Virus record (IMG/VR): IMGVR_UViG_3300032356_000006
Location: 1-36,898 of that record
Direction: 5' to 3' (one strand)
Source of the DNA: a virus
DNA length: 36,898 bases
Shown: positions 22,429 to 30,672 of the stretch, in pieces
Layout: each line of letters opens with the position of its first letter
Numbering within the stretch: position 1 is the first letter of the stretch
The notes under the pieces: model-generated
Databases searched by the model: none
Told to the model about the DNA's origin: nothing
The model's input: only the letters and a program-made list of their open reading frames with translations
Position numbers and translations under genes: made by a program

Positions 22429-23122
22429 CACTAACCTCCTCCCATAGTGGGTCTCGTACGCCAGCACGTTCGAACGCGAGACGGCGACCTACACACGACT
22501 CACAATCGCACTTCGGATCGCGTATGCCAAGGTAGCAGGTGTGCGTGTACTTCGCGAGGTCCAACGCATCCACCGCAGCCAGGTAGTGAATGGCGCCAGC
22601 TTTCTCCACCAACACGAATGGTGCGAGCACGTGGACCTCCATATTACCGCCGAGAGAGATTCTGAAGGTGGACTCCAAGTGCGTGAGAAACGCTGGTCGA
22701 CAGTCTGGGAACGCAGAATGGTCATCTCGGTGACCACCAAACGCTACGGCCGCACCACCTACAGATAGAGAGTAGCTGTACCCAAGTCCGAGCGTCAGCA
22801 ACAATATGTTCCTGAACGGAACGAACGAGGTCGACCACGTCGTGTCCTCCCACTGCTCAACCTCGGACCGTATCCCAAGGTTGCGGTTGACGAGAGACGT
22901 GTACGGTAGAGCAATCGTCCGGTGGGGTATACCCAACTTCTCGCAGATGGTCTTGGCCGACTCAATCTCTACCGCGTGAGTCTGGCCGTAGTCTACAGTC
23001 AGGGCGTGTACCCGGTGGTTCGGGTACGTGTTCAACGTCCACACAAGCGCGGCAAGCGAATCCAGTCCACCAGACACCAATACTACTGGTGTGATGGACT
23101 CAGGTATGCGTACGCTATTCAT
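22412..23122 (-). CDS. queC: QueC paralogue A (QueC-family PP-loop enzyme), 236 aa
   Basis: A second QueC-family enzyme directly before the first. It keeps the PP-loop VSGGLDS (16-22), VDYGQTHAVEI, FPDCRP (138-142) and four cysteines (Cys196, 205, 207, 210), but differs from the sister copy in three places: VPFRN instead of VPGRN, GGHRDDHSAFPDCR instead of GVxxxDWVGYPDCR, and a zinc loop with spacing 9-2-3 instead of 8-3-3 because CDC replaces CGxC. It is therefore either a second preQ0 synthase or a diverged enzyme with another substrate or end point (for example stopping at the ADG amide, or acting on the base in DNA). It overlaps the Sak4-like gene by eight bases, with GGAGG six bases before the ATG. 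Confidence 0.85.
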   Translation of the reverse strand: MNSVRIPESITPVVLVSGGLDSLAALVWTLNTYPNHRVHALTVDYGQTHAVEIESAKTICEKLGIPHRTIALPYTSLVNRNLGIRSEVEQWEDTTWSTSFVPFRNILLLTLGLGYSYSLSVGGAAVAFGGHRDDHSAFPDCRPAFLTHLESTFRISLGGNMEVHVLAPFVLVEKAGAIHYLAAVDALDLAKYTHTCYLGIRDPKCDCESCVGRRLAFERAGVRDPLWEEVSDETIG

Positions 23123-23909
23123 TCTGCACCTCCGTACTAGATTGTGTTTGTGTCTCCACGGGGTTCACCGTGGAAGTCGTTCCATACCCAAGTAGCTCGT
23201 AGTACTCAGAAGCTACCTGATACAGTAGGGCTCCACCGTCCCACTCCTGCTCTGGTACCTCTATGTTAGATAGCCCCAATCGGGACTTCGCAACCGCTGA
23301 ACCGGAGGTACACGTGAGTACCACACGACCACCACTCGCTCGGATGAGTCGCCAGACCTCATCCATCAGAGCGGGTACCTCGTGTTGCAACCGACCAGTG
23401 AGAGCAGGTAGAATATTCGGTGGCAACTCCTCCACGCGGTATTGCTCCAGACACGTGACAATAGACACCGGGAACGTTTCACGAAAGTCTCGTATGAGCG
23501 CCCTTAGTGCATTCAGCGCATCCAGATAGTCCTGTAGCCCCGGTCGTTCATCCGACCGGAACCCAACCTCCCTCCGGTCGGAGAGTGCGTATTGCGTTGC
23601 CGCATACGACAACTCGGTCAGAGAGTCTATGACACCGACATAGTACTGTCCTCGGAACCTACCTCGTACGTACTGTATGACCTGGCGAACGGCACTGAAC
23701 TGCGGCAAGGTTATCACCTCCACACCTTCACCAGTCAACTCCGCAGGTGTTCGTACTCGTTTGGCACTGGGACAGACACGATGCACAGGCAACGTACCAC
23801 CCTCGACGTCTATCACGAGGGCGCTACCGAACTTACGACAGACCTGTCCGATGAAGTGTGTCTTACCTGACCCTGGCGGTCCATAGACCATCACGCTAAC
23901 AATCATCAT
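23115..23909 (-). CDS. Sak4-like RecA-fold ATPase, 264 aa
   Basis: An AAA/RecA-type ATPase with Walker A YGPPGSGKTHF (about residues 9-19) and a hydrophobic Walker B (YYVGVIDSLTELS, about residue 98). This pattern (phage AAA ATPase/Sak4 group) belongs to single-strand annealing or recombination mediators that work with the phage SSB. The protein ends in a Thr/Gln-rich tail. Two adjacent ATGs (23909, 23906) follow GGAGG at five and eight bases, and I take the first. It lies between the VRR-NUC nuclease and queC in a translationally coupled row, suggesting a role in recombination-dependent replication or repair. Confidence 0.75.
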   Translation of the reverse strand: MMIVSVMVYGPPGSGKTHFIGQVCRKFGSALVIDVEGGTLPVHRVCPSAKRVRTPAELTGEGVEVITLPQFSAVRQVIQYVRGRFRGQYYVGVIDSLTELSYAATQYALSDRREVGFRSDERPGLQDYLDALNALRALIRDFRETFPVSIVTCLEQYRVEELPPNILPALTGRLQHEVPALMDEVWRLIRASGGRVVLTCTSGSAVAKSRLGLSNIEVPEQEWDGGALLYQVASEYYELLGYGTTSTVNPVETQTQSSTEVQNE

Positions 23910-24252
23910 CTGTTCCTCCTTCGTCTGTCTTTTGACCGACCAAGCGGTCAAACTGTTCCAGTAGAGACTCCACGGTATCACCAACCACCACACCACTACG
24001 AACCTTGGTGACACCAGCTAGTGCGGACAGCCATCGTTCCTGGTCCGGTGACACCTTACCACCTCGGCGTTTCACCTCCACTAGTGCCAACGTATCACCA
24101 CACACCACCACCAGGTCGGGGAACCCACGCATCACCGGTGCACTCCACACGGCGTGGCGTTGTATGAGTGATGCGTACACCAAACACCCACGACCCTGAA
24201 GCTGGTCACACAGTCGCCACTGCAACTGGGTCTCCCGTAACTTCCTACTCAC
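23896..24252 (-). CDS. VRR-NUC domain nuclease, 118 aa
   Basis: A minimal VRR-NUC (PD-(D/E)XK superfamily) protein: an N-terminal ETQLQWRLCDQL helix, the catalytic GFPDLVVV (Asp46), VEVKRRGG (Glu59, Lys61) and SPDQ with Gln71. Stand-alone VRR-NUC proteins in phages are likely structure-specific or Holliday-junction-type nucleases, in the family of the FAN1 nuclease domain. I start at a GTG (24252) with GGAGG eight bases upstream, overlapping the helicase stop. The frame is open upstream to 24336, but residues before Val/Met do not fit the family. It sits beside a Sak4-like protein and probably takes part in the same recombination steps. Confidence 0.85.
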   Translation of the reverse strand: MSRKLRETQLQWRLCDQLQGRGCLVYASLIQRHAVWSAPVMRGFPDLVVVCGDTLALVEVKRRGGKVSPDQERWLSALAGVTKVRSGVVVGDTVESLLEQFDRLVGQKTDEGGTDDDC

Positions 24253-25783
24253 GACCAACACCTCCGACCCACACGAAGTCCGTACCGTACCGCTCCAACA
24301 GGAACTCCCGCATCGCCCACGAATACGACCGGCCATCCATCACGACCTGGACACGTGGTACGACCGTCTCCGCGTTCTCGTCCATACGACGGATGAGAAC
24401 GACACCATCCACCTCCGCTGGGAGAGTAGAGTGTCCACGAGACAACAGATACACATTACTTACCTCCGATGGTGTTTGAGTTACACCTTTGTGCGTGTGG
24501 TGTACAATCCACCACGTCGCATACGGTACGAGTGCGCGAAGACGGTCAACCGCATCCAGTGCCCTACGATGGGTGGACGCTTCGTTCTCGTCACCACTCA
24601 AGAACTTGGACCACGGGTCCAAGACGACCACATCCGGTCGTATTGTGGTCAACCACTTAGCGAAACCCTCTAGGGACGCCGGGTCGTCGAGAGAAAGTGG
24701 ACCCAACCAGAAGTGCCACCCACTAGACTGGTTCTGGTCAATCGCACGTAACCACGTGTGAAAACCACCCTCACGGAGAACGCAGGCGACCACATTCCAC
24801 TCCGCATATAGGCCAGGGACTCCCCATATCGGTTGCCTATTCATCCCCTGCGAGAGCGTTCGGAGGACGAGGGTGGTCTTGAAGGACTTTGGTGTACCCA
24901 GAAAAAGCCACCTCTCGCCCCGAAACATCACATCCGGTATCAAAGGTTGTCCTACTTGCATAGCCCTAATCCACTCCAACTCGGCATAGGTCGGCAGCGG
25001 TTTGTCGTACAGCAGTTGCCACAACTCCGACGGACCTGCATCCCACCGGTGTAGCAACTCCGCCCAATCTTTGAACAACCCGCCACCGGGAATCCATAGA
25101 ATGCGTGCGTGTGGGCACTGCTGCCGAATCTTCTCCGCCCACGACCGACTAGGTTCATCCGCCTGTGGCAATATGAGGACCTCGTTGGTGAGCACATACG
25201 ACCACTCCCGTTTCCACACCGTCCCAGGCGTCCCAACGACGCGAGTTCCATCTGGTAGCGGTTGCTGTACCAACGCAAGCGCGTCTGTTTCACCTTCACA
25301 GACAATCGTCCGGACGTCCTGCTCACTGGACCTCGCCACAAACGGTACCGCGTGCCCAAACATCCACCGTCCACGTTCTGACCGTACACGTACCGACTGC
25401 AACACGTTCCCTTTGAACGATGGGATGTAGACAGTTGTCCCATTCGAGCTGAGCCTTGCTCCAACGAGCGAGAACATCTCCGGTCGTATTCCTCTCTCCA
25501 CCTGGTACCATCGGAGGATTGACGCGTCAGGCCAACCAGCCGCTCGTGGAAGCTGAGACCACCTCCGTTCGACCTCCGAGATATACTCACTCTGGTCAGA
25601 TTCCTCCCGATGGGTTTGCTCCTCCACGACGGGATGCCACCCACAGACGAAGCAGTGGAGGACACCAAGCCGGGAATTGTACCCCGCACTTGGCGTCGCA
25701 TCCGAGTGGAGTGGACAATAACACTCCTGCCAATCACCCCACTGACGTCCGGTGAATACAATCTCCTCTGGGCTAACATTCAT
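24245..25783 (-). CDS. Bifunctional primase-helicase, 512 aa
   Basis: The N-terminus is a CHC2-type zinc finger (Cys23, His26, Cys44, Cys47 in CYCPLHSDATPS...HCFVCG), followed by a TOPRIM-type primase core with VCEGETDAL (Glu163) and LILPQADEPS near 205-211, where the first Asp of the usual DxD is Gln. The C-terminal part is a RepA-like hexameric helicase (AAA_25) with an altered Walker A GTPKSFKTT (296-304; Phe replaces the second Gly, a form seen in phage RepA-like ATPases), Walker B VVVLDPWSKF and HHTHK. It unwinds and primes the phage fork. The start at 25783 has GGAGG seven bases upstream. Confidence 0.88.
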   Translation of the reverse strand: MNVSPEEIVFTGRQWGDWQECYCPLHSDATPSAGYNSRLGVLHCFVCGWHPVVEEQTHREESDQSEYISEVERRWSQLPRAAGWPDASILRWYQVERGIRPEMFSLVGARLSSNGTTVYIPSFKGNVLQSVRVRSERGRWMFGHAVPFVARSSEQDVRTIVCEGETDALALVQQPLPDGTRVVGTPGTVWKREWSYVLTNEVLILPQADEPSRSWAEKIRQQCPHARILWIPGGGLFKDWAELLHRWDAGPSELWQLLYDKPLPTYAELEWIRAMQVGQPLIPDVMFRGERWLFLGTPKSFKTTLVLRTLSQGMNRQPIWGVPGLYAEWNVVACVLREGGFHTWLRAIDQNQSSGWHFWLGPLSLDDPASLEGFAKWLTTIRPDVVVLDPWSKFLSGDENEASTHRRALDAVDRLRALVPYATWWIVHHTHKGVTQTPSEVSNVYLLSRGHSTLPAEVDGVVLIRRMDENAETVVPRVQVVMDGRSYSWAMREFLLERYGTDFVWVGGVGRE

Positions 25784-26202
25784 TCACCTTCCTCCACGAA
25801 GGACAAGTCTATCGCGTAGTAGAGAGTACGAGCGGCTGCAAGCACCAACGCACTAGCGATGAGAATGCCCTGTATCGCCCTCTCTGGGTTAGGACCAGCT
25901 TGCAGAACCCACCAGACAGCACCACCAATCTGTAGTGTGAACAGGAGGGTGAACAGTACGAACACCCCACGAATGGAGTCCACGCGAAAGACACCCGTAC
26001 GTATCTCGTGTACGAGGAAGAACGCCCATACGCACAGCGCGAGACACAGAAAGCTCCCCAACAAACCACCGAAGACGAACTCCTGTGGGAGTGGGAACGA
26101 CAGTAGAACGGCTATCTTGAGTAGCGAGAATACCAACAACATCGTCGCACTAGCGTTCAGTGCGTCTCTAACTCCGCCAACGGTCATCCTAAAGAACCAC
26201 AT
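25780..26202 (-). CDS. Four-helix integral membrane protein, 140 aa
   Basis: Four clear membrane segments, at about residues 19-37, 42-64, 78-101 and 108-130, separated by short loops, with a small acidic C-terminal tail. No enzyme motif is visible. The start at 26202 is supported by GGAGG nine bases upstream and lies within the end of the preceding gene. Being in the replication operon, it could anchor replication to the membrane, act as a superinfection-exclusion protein, or be a holin-like protein. None of these is established here. Confidence 0.72.
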   Translation of the reverse strand: MWFFRMTVGGVRDALNASATMLLVFSLLKIAVLLSFPLPQEFVFGGLLGSFLCLALCVWAFFLVHEIRTGVFRVDSIRGVFVLFTLLFTLQIGGAVWWVLQAGPNPERAIQGILIASALVLAAARTLYYAIDLSFVEEGE

Positions 26203-26449
26203 CCGTCTTCACCTCCTTACGTTCGTCGTCTGCTACCATCAGACGAACGCGTATGTCTGAGATGGACCACGGTAGGTCCACACCACCTTCCTTCTTCCAT
26301 CGTCGGTATCGTTGTGGTGACAGCGTTCGCTTCTTCCGATACCGGTACTCCAACGAACTCACCGGTTCGCATTCCCTCAACGCCTCCGTTGTGAACAACT
26401 GAACCACCTCCTCGACTGTCCAATTCCACGGCACGGTCACCGTCCACAT
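26189..26449 (-). CDS. Hypothetical basic protein, 86 aa
   Basis: This small protein begins two bases after the dpdA-like stop, at the ATG at 26449. Upstream in-frame ATGs lie inside dpdA and lack a ribosome site. It has a helical N-terminal half (WTVEEVVQLFTTEALREC), a basic middle (YRYRKKRTLSPQRYRRWKK) and a beta-like C-terminus. The middle resembles a helix-turn-helix or other nucleic-acid-binding surface. There is no known family and no predicted function. Its place directly after the transglycosylase makes a helper role in base exchange possible, but only as a guess. Confidence 0.6.
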   Translation of the reverse strand: MWTVTVPWNWTVEEVVQLFTTEALRECEPVSSLEYRYRKKRTLSPQRYRRWKKEGGVDLPWSISDIRVRLMVADDERKEVKTDVVL

Positions 26450-26450
26450 C

Positions 26451-27215
26451 CTACTTGCGTTGTGCCACGCGAGATGGGGGCCTACCGCGCCTGGGACGAG
26501 CCTTACTCGCATCCTCCGCATAGCGTTGTGCGTCGTGTAGGTTCCGTAACACCAACTGCTGCTCCAACGGTGTCGCGGGTATCCACTCAAACAGGAACGG
26601 TGGCCGCTTCGGTTTCACCTCCGCAGTCACATACTCCGACCAGGTCATACCCCAGATGGCCGCAGTCACCGGTTTGGCTGTATCCACAGACTGAACACCA
26701 ACCAACACTTCTCCAGACCGTGGCATCCCAAGCTGGTGATACCTACCAACCTCAGGTAACACTTCCTGCCACTCACGTACAGTCGCATCCCTACCACCTA
26801 ACCCTGGGAGTGGTATACCGCCAACGATTGAAGCAAGTGTATCCTTGGGTAGCCGTTGGTACTCCTGCACCAACTCCATATGCAGTGGTAGGTAGAGTTC
26901 AATCCACGGTCGCTCCAGTAGGTACTCCAGGAGGTCCCACATCACGAACGGAACACCATCCCGAATACCGTCTGGTACCACCACACCGTTGGGGTTCAGT
27001 AACTCAACGGCACGCTTCCATCGGAGCACGGACCACGTCTTCCTCTCCCAGATGGGTGGGTCTAGTATGACGTGGGCATCTGGGAACGCACGTCTCCACG
27101 CAACCCACTGACCCAGGAGGTCGTCGGAGTCTGGGAGAATCACCATCCAGTGCCGCCACTTGTTCCCCAGACCCCACGCCAACCCAGGTCCACCGATAGC
27201 GTACACGTCTATCAC
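26451..27215 (-). CDS. dpdA: DpdA-like 7-deazaguanine DNA transglycosylase (TGT fold), 254 aa
   Basis: DpdA enzymes swap guanine in DNA for a 7-deazaguanine base, in the way that tRNA-guanine transglycosylase does in tRNA. The protein shows the superfamily pattern: VVVPDGIRDG (78-87, the first conserved Asp region), SIVGGIPLP (129-137, the strand-Gly-Ile-Pro), GRYHQLGMPRSGE (157-169, the H-x-LG motif) and VQSVDTAKPV (174-183) with Asp178 as the likely nucleophile. It is shorter than the bacterial genomic-island DpdA, similar to compact phage forms, and has a basic C-terminal tail. It starts with GTG at 27215, eight bases after GGAGG, overlapping the DUF5664-like gene. The full queuosine-type precursor pathway in the same genome strongly supports this reading. 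I saw no other candidate. Confidence 0.72.
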   Translation of the reverse strand: MIDVYAIGGPGLAWGLGNKWRHWMVILPDSDDLLGQWVAWRRAFPDAHVILDPPIWERKTWSVLRWKRAVELLNPNGVVVPDGIRDGVPFVMWDLLEYLLERPWIELYLPLHMELVQEYQRLPKDTLASIVGGIPLPGLGGRDATVREWQEVLPEVGRYHQLGMPRSGEVLVGVQSVDTAKPVTAAIWGMTWSEYVTAEVKPKRPPFLFEWIPATPLEQQLVLRNLHDAQRYAEDASKARPRRGRPPSRVAQRK

Positions 27216-27508
27216 TGCTCGTGCCTCCCGACGAAGACCACCACAGCCATCAACACCCGAACGACTGCGTGGTGCAGGTGTCGCACGTTGTCCTGGTCCT
27301 GTAGGAACTCCTGGATGTGCCTACTCGCGTGACTCAAGTGAGACTCCACCGATTCATACAACCACGCGTCACCCCAACCGTACTTGCGAGTCCCGTACAA
27401 TAGGACCCCTTTCACGATTGGGTACGTGTCCCTTAGAAGCATCCAAGTCCACCTATACAACCGAAACGCGTGCACGATGTGCCGCACGATCCACCGAACG
27501 AACCTCAT
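27212..27508 (-). CDS. DUF5664-like protein (dATP/dGTP diphosphohydrolase-type), 98 aa
   Basis: The section GTRKYGWGDAWLYESVESHLSHASRHIQEF...LHHAVVRVLMAV resembles the DUF5664 family, whose signature is KYG-x-x-W, a conserved RH in the middle and a C-terminal helix with HxxHA. These small all-alpha proteins are annotated in phages as dATP/dGTP diphosphohydrolase N-terminal domains. If the activity holds, it could lower competing normal purine dNTP pools. The N-terminal 25 residues are basic and hydrophobic. The start at 27508 has GGAGG six bases upstream. It overlaps dpdA, so the two are probably expressed together. Confidence 0.55.
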   Translation of the reverse strand: MRFVRWIVRHIVHAFRLYRWTWMLLRDTYPIVKGVLLYGTRKYGWGDAWLYESVESHLSHASRHIQEFLQDQDNVRHLHHAVVRVLMAVVVFVGRHEQ

Positions 27509-27804
27509 TCTGTTCCTCCTCCATCGTTTGGAATCTCGTACCCACCAGCTATCCGCCTAATGGGTACACCGTGTTTGCGTAACACGTAAGCCGCGTTGTA
27601 CGCGTCTGCAACCTCTGAATCTCGTACTACTCCATTCGCAAGGCGAACGAGTAGCTTCCGCAGCTTGGGTGACAGTACACTATCCGAAGGAGACGGGTAC
27701 CACCTAGCTGGCCTATTCCCACCAGCTACACACCAGAGCCTAGGGAACCAGTGTGGTGGTACCTTCCCCTCCACAACCCAAAACCAAACCTTCTCCAACT
27801 CCAT
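27505..27804 (-). CDS. Small winged-helix-like DNA-binding protein, 99 aa
   Basis: The C-terminal half (about residues 45-90) contains a helical stretch SPKLRKLLVRLANG, then DSEVADAYNAAYVLRKHGVPIRRIAGGYEIP, which is a typical recognition helix followed by a beta-wing ending in a GGYEI motif, as in many small winged-helix phage proteins. The N-terminal half is rich in Trp and Pro. The A of the ATG overlaps the polymerase stop (TGATG). A GTG one codon earlier (27807) is better spaced from GGAGG (seven against ten bases). It may regulate the operon or bind at the replication fork. Confidence 0.6.
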   Translation of the reverse strand: MELEKVWFWVVEGKVPPHWFPRLWCVAGGNRPARWYPSPSDSVLSPKLRKLLVRLANGVVRDSEVADAYNAAYVLRKHGVPIRRIAGGYEIPNDGGGTE

Positions 27805-30179
27805 CACTCGTCGGCCTCCTCATCCAAAGACATCAGGTCCCGAAGCCCGAAATCGACATCCGGTTCCGGCAACCAATCTTCCCCCTTCGGCTTCGGAGAA
27901 ACAACCCCACTCTTCTTCGGTTCGTCAGACAGATACTGAACACCCTCACCAGTACCCGCTACAGCGAACTCTACCAACGAATCCCATCGGTACCCCTGTT
28001 TCGCCTTCACGCGCAGTGGACAGACCCCAAACCCCTTCCCGACCATCTCCAGAAGGATACCTGGGACCACCTCTTCCCAAGCCTCCTCAGGTACCTCGTA
28101 GAGTACGCTATCGTGTACGAACACGAGTGGGTGGACCTGTGGGAACTTCTTCTTGACCCGAATGAGCGCCTTCAGAGTCACATCACTCGCCGTAGACTGT
28201 ACTGGGAAGTTGACGAACTTACCAGCGTGAGAGTTCCCGGGTTGGAACCTCCTCCGTCTACCAAACACGGTACGAATCTCACCACCCGCACGCACAACCT
28301 CAACCAATCGGTTCTCCCATTCCTTGAGCTTGGGGAACTTGGAGAAGAACCGCTGTACCAATTGCGCAGTCTCGTCATACGACCGGCCAATCTCTCGCGC
28401 AATACTATCAATAGACCGCCCGTAGAGAAACCCGAACACAATCATCTTGGCCTCTCTTCGGAGGTCTGGTGTCACGTTCTGGACACCCATAATCTGTTGT
28501 GTCGCGAGAGTATGTAGGTCCTCCCCACGTCGTATCCACTCCTGTAACATCGGTTCCTCATACAGCACGGCGGCAACCACCAACTCCAACTGACTGTAGT
28601 CGACCTCCAGAAACTGGTACCCATCCCTCGCACGAATCGCCTTCCGTAACACCAACTGGTCCTCATCTGCCGCTTCAACTGACGGTATGTTCTGAACGGT
28701 GGGTCTCTCTGTGGACACCCGACCAGTCACCGTCCCGTGTAGTTTGTAGACTGGGTGAAGTACACCATCCGCTCCCGCCCACTTCTCCCAATCGGACACA
28801 ACGTTCACCAACTGCTTCAACCGCCTAGCACGTACCACGAGCTCGAGCACCCGACGTTGCTCCCGACTGAGATTCTCCCGCTCCAGATACCTCTTCAACG
28901 CCTCCCGACCGGTTGGTGTCCCTGGGTCCAACTTGACTCCCCACTCCTTCAACATCTTCATCAGGGCCTGAGGAGAGAACGGGTTCACACTCAACGCGGG
29001 CAGTACCTCGTTCGTGAGCTCCTCATTCCACCTACTAACCTCGTCCCGAACGACACTCCAGTCCACCGTCAGACCACGGTAACTGGCCTGAGTCAGATAC
29101 CAATTCGCCTCCCGTAAGAAGTGGTACAACTGCCACGTATCCTCCTTGTCCATCCACTTGCACAACTCCTCATACAACCTATACGTCATCACGCAGTCTA
29201 TAGCGTTGTACCTCGCCAAGATGTCCGGTGGTACCAACGAGAACGACTTACGCCACTCTTTTTGAATAAGGTGCTTCCAACTCACGTCCCAGAAGTACCC
29301 ACACAACGCCTCCAACCCACCACCCATAGACTGGTCTGAATCTAAAGTGTACGCCATTAGCAGGGTGCAGTCCATCTCCGGACACGCTACCTTGTCACCC
29401 CACCAGAACCACCACCGCAACATCTCAAAGGACGCATTATGAGCAACAAACCGACGGCCACTACCTAGAAAGGCGTAGAACTCTGGGTCCTCAGTGAACT
29501 CCCTCGGTACGATGACCGTACGACTCCCATCAGAGAACCCACACAATATCATCTCTGCGGTAAGTGGTATATCTGCGGTCTCCACGTCAAACGCAACCAC
29601 CTCTCCCAACTGGTGGAGCTCACGTAGACTGGATGCATCGGTCACGACGACATAGTCCACCACGGGTGCACCAGTCTCATCCACTTGGAACGTCAGACGT
29701 TCCTCCGGTCGTTGTGTGGACCACTTCCGCACGTCCAACTCAAACACTTGGTGCCACCTATCCGACCGAATGATTGCACTGGGGTGGTACGTGGGCAGTA
29801 CCCAGAACCCCTGAAGTTGATACCACCTACCCCGTAGGTCCTGGACTGCACCACGCAACCCAAACGCGGTAGCCGCAGTATGTCCGAGCGCCAGAACGTA
29901 TCGGACACCCCGTTCCTGCAACTCGGACAGAAGTCTGGGAACGTTCGCCTTCACAACCTCCGCCGAAGGAGGAGTACCTGGTAGATACGGCTCCAGAACC
30001 ACGTTTGTAATATAGGTATCCTCCTCCGACCGATAGCGACGGAGAACGTCCCGGAGGTACCGTCCGGAGGGGCCCACAAACGGCATCCCTACCGAGGCCT
30101 CCTCCGGACCTGGTGCCTCTCCGACCACCGCGTACTCCGTCTGAGCTGGTCCAACTCCAAGCACGCGTTGGAACCTCAT
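27804..30179 (-). CDS. DNA polymerase I with N-terminal UDG-like domain, 791 aa
   Basis: The replicative polymerase. Residues 16-145 form a uracil-DNA-glycosylase-like domain (GEAPGPEE...GMPFVGPSGRYL and LPTYHPSA) that lacks the iron-sulphur cysteines of family-4 enzymes (TNVVLEP in place of a TNVVKCRP-type segment). A 3'-5' exonuclease domain follows, with FDVET (197-201), HNASFE (247-252, Glu instead of the usual Asp) and YNAIDC (324-329). The family A polymerase core has motif A DYSQLE (527-532), motif B RREAKMIVFGFLYG (574-587) with Phe at the position that selects against dideoxynucleotides, and motif C VHDS (689-692). The start is the ATG at 30179 just after the SSB stop. Fusions of this kind occur in other phages such as SPO1. 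Confidence 0.92.
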   Translation of the reverse strand: MRFQRVLGVGPAQTEYAVVGEAPGPEEASVGMPFVGPSGRYLRDVLRRYRSEEDTYITNVVLEPYLPGTPPSAEVVKANVPRLLSELQERGVRYVLALGHTAATAFGLRGAVQDLRGRWYQLQGFWVLPTYHPSAIIRSDRWHQVFELDVRKWSTQRPEERLTFQVDETGAPVVDYVVVTDASSLRELHQLGEVVAFDVETADIPLTAEMILCGFSDGSRTVIVPREFTEDPEFYAFLGSGRRFVAHNASFEMLRWWFWWGDKVACPEMDCTLLMAYTLDSDQSMGGGLEALCGYFWDVSWKHLIQKEWRKSFSLVPPDILARYNAIDCVMTYRLYEELCKWMDKEDTWQLYHFLREANWYLTQASYRGLTVDWSVVRDEVSRWNEELTNEVLPALSVNPFSPQALMKMLKEWGVKLDPGTPTGREALKRYLERENLSREQRRVLELVVRARRLKQLVNVVSDWEKWAGADGVLHPVYKLHGTVTGRVSTERPTVQNIPSVEAADEDQLVLRKAIRARDGYQFLEVDYSQLELVVAAVLYEEPMLQEWIRRGEDLHTLATQQIMGVQNVTPDLRREAKMIVFGFLYGRSIDSIAREIGRSYDETAQLVQRFFSKFPKLKEWENRLVEVVRAGGEIRTVFGRRRRFQPGNSHAGKFVNFPVQSTASDVTLKALIRVKKKFPQVHPLVFVHDSVLYEVPEEAWEEVVPGILLEMVGKGFGVCPLRVKAKQGYRWDSLVEFAVAGTGEGVQYLSDEPKKSGVVSPKPKGEDWLPEPDVDFGLRDLMSLDEEADE

Positions 30180-30183
30180 CGCA

Positions 30184-30657
30184 TTACCCACCTTCAGAGA
30201 ACACGTCAACGTCACCGCCAACGGTCACGGTTTGTACTTGACCCGGTGCACGAGGTGGCGGTGGAGCCTGACCAGCAGCTGGTGCTGGCACTGGTGCTCC
30301 ACTGACCGGCACAATCCGAACAATCTCTGGTCTCGTCTGGCCTTCCCACTCACGGTTCTCTATCGTGACCATCACTTCACGACCTAGAACGTGAGAGGTG
30401 TCAAAGTCCACAAGGCCACCTTGCACGTTGATACCAACTGCGTTCAGCAGCTGTGAAAGTCGCCATACACCCGCACCAGACAACGGCGTCCCGTGACGAA
30501 TGGGAACCTCACGCCCGTTGTACTGCACAGCGATACTCCACTCGAGGTACGGCCGGCCAGCTTGACTCACGCGCTGTTCTACCGACCGAATCACCGCACG
30601 ATACTCGCCTGGTGCCACCTGAGGTGACAGCTCCGAAAAGTCAGCTCGTACTATCAT
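30184..30657 (-). CDS. Single-stranded DNA-binding protein-like (DUF669-type), 157 aa
   Basis: First gene of the leftward replication operon. Residues 1-115 resemble the OB-fold DUF669 phage proteins: a PGEYRAVIRSVEQRVSQAGRPYLEW segment, a central AGVWRLSQLLNAVGI helix and MVTIENREWEG strands. After it comes a Pro/Ala-rich linker (118-140) and a short acidic tail, GGDVDVFSEGG. This order (OB core, flexible linker, acidic tip) is that of SSB proteins, in which the tail binds partners. It probably coats ssDNA at the fork together with the polymerase directly downstream. The start at 30657 has GGAGG six bases upstream. Confidence 0.7.
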   Translation of the reverse strand: MIVRADFSELSPQVAPGEYRAVIRSVEQRVSQAGRPYLEWSIAVQYNGREVPIRHGTPLSGAGVWRLSQLLNAVGINVQGGLVDFDTSHVLGREVMVTIENREWEGQTRPEIVRIVPVSGAPVPAPAAGQAPPPPRAPGQVQTVTVGGDVDVFSEGG

Positions 30658-30672
30658 ACTGGTCCTCCATCT

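Noticed and set aside
24952-25779. A 275-codon leftward frame overlapping the primase-helicase in another register
   Set aside because: No start site of its own, Arg/Cys/Ser-rich, and the primase-helicase frame has all expected motifs.
30180-30221. Longer polymerase start inside the SSB-like gene
   Set aside because: The extra 14 residues lack a ribosome site; the ATG at 30179 lies just after the SSB stop with a purine-rich site.
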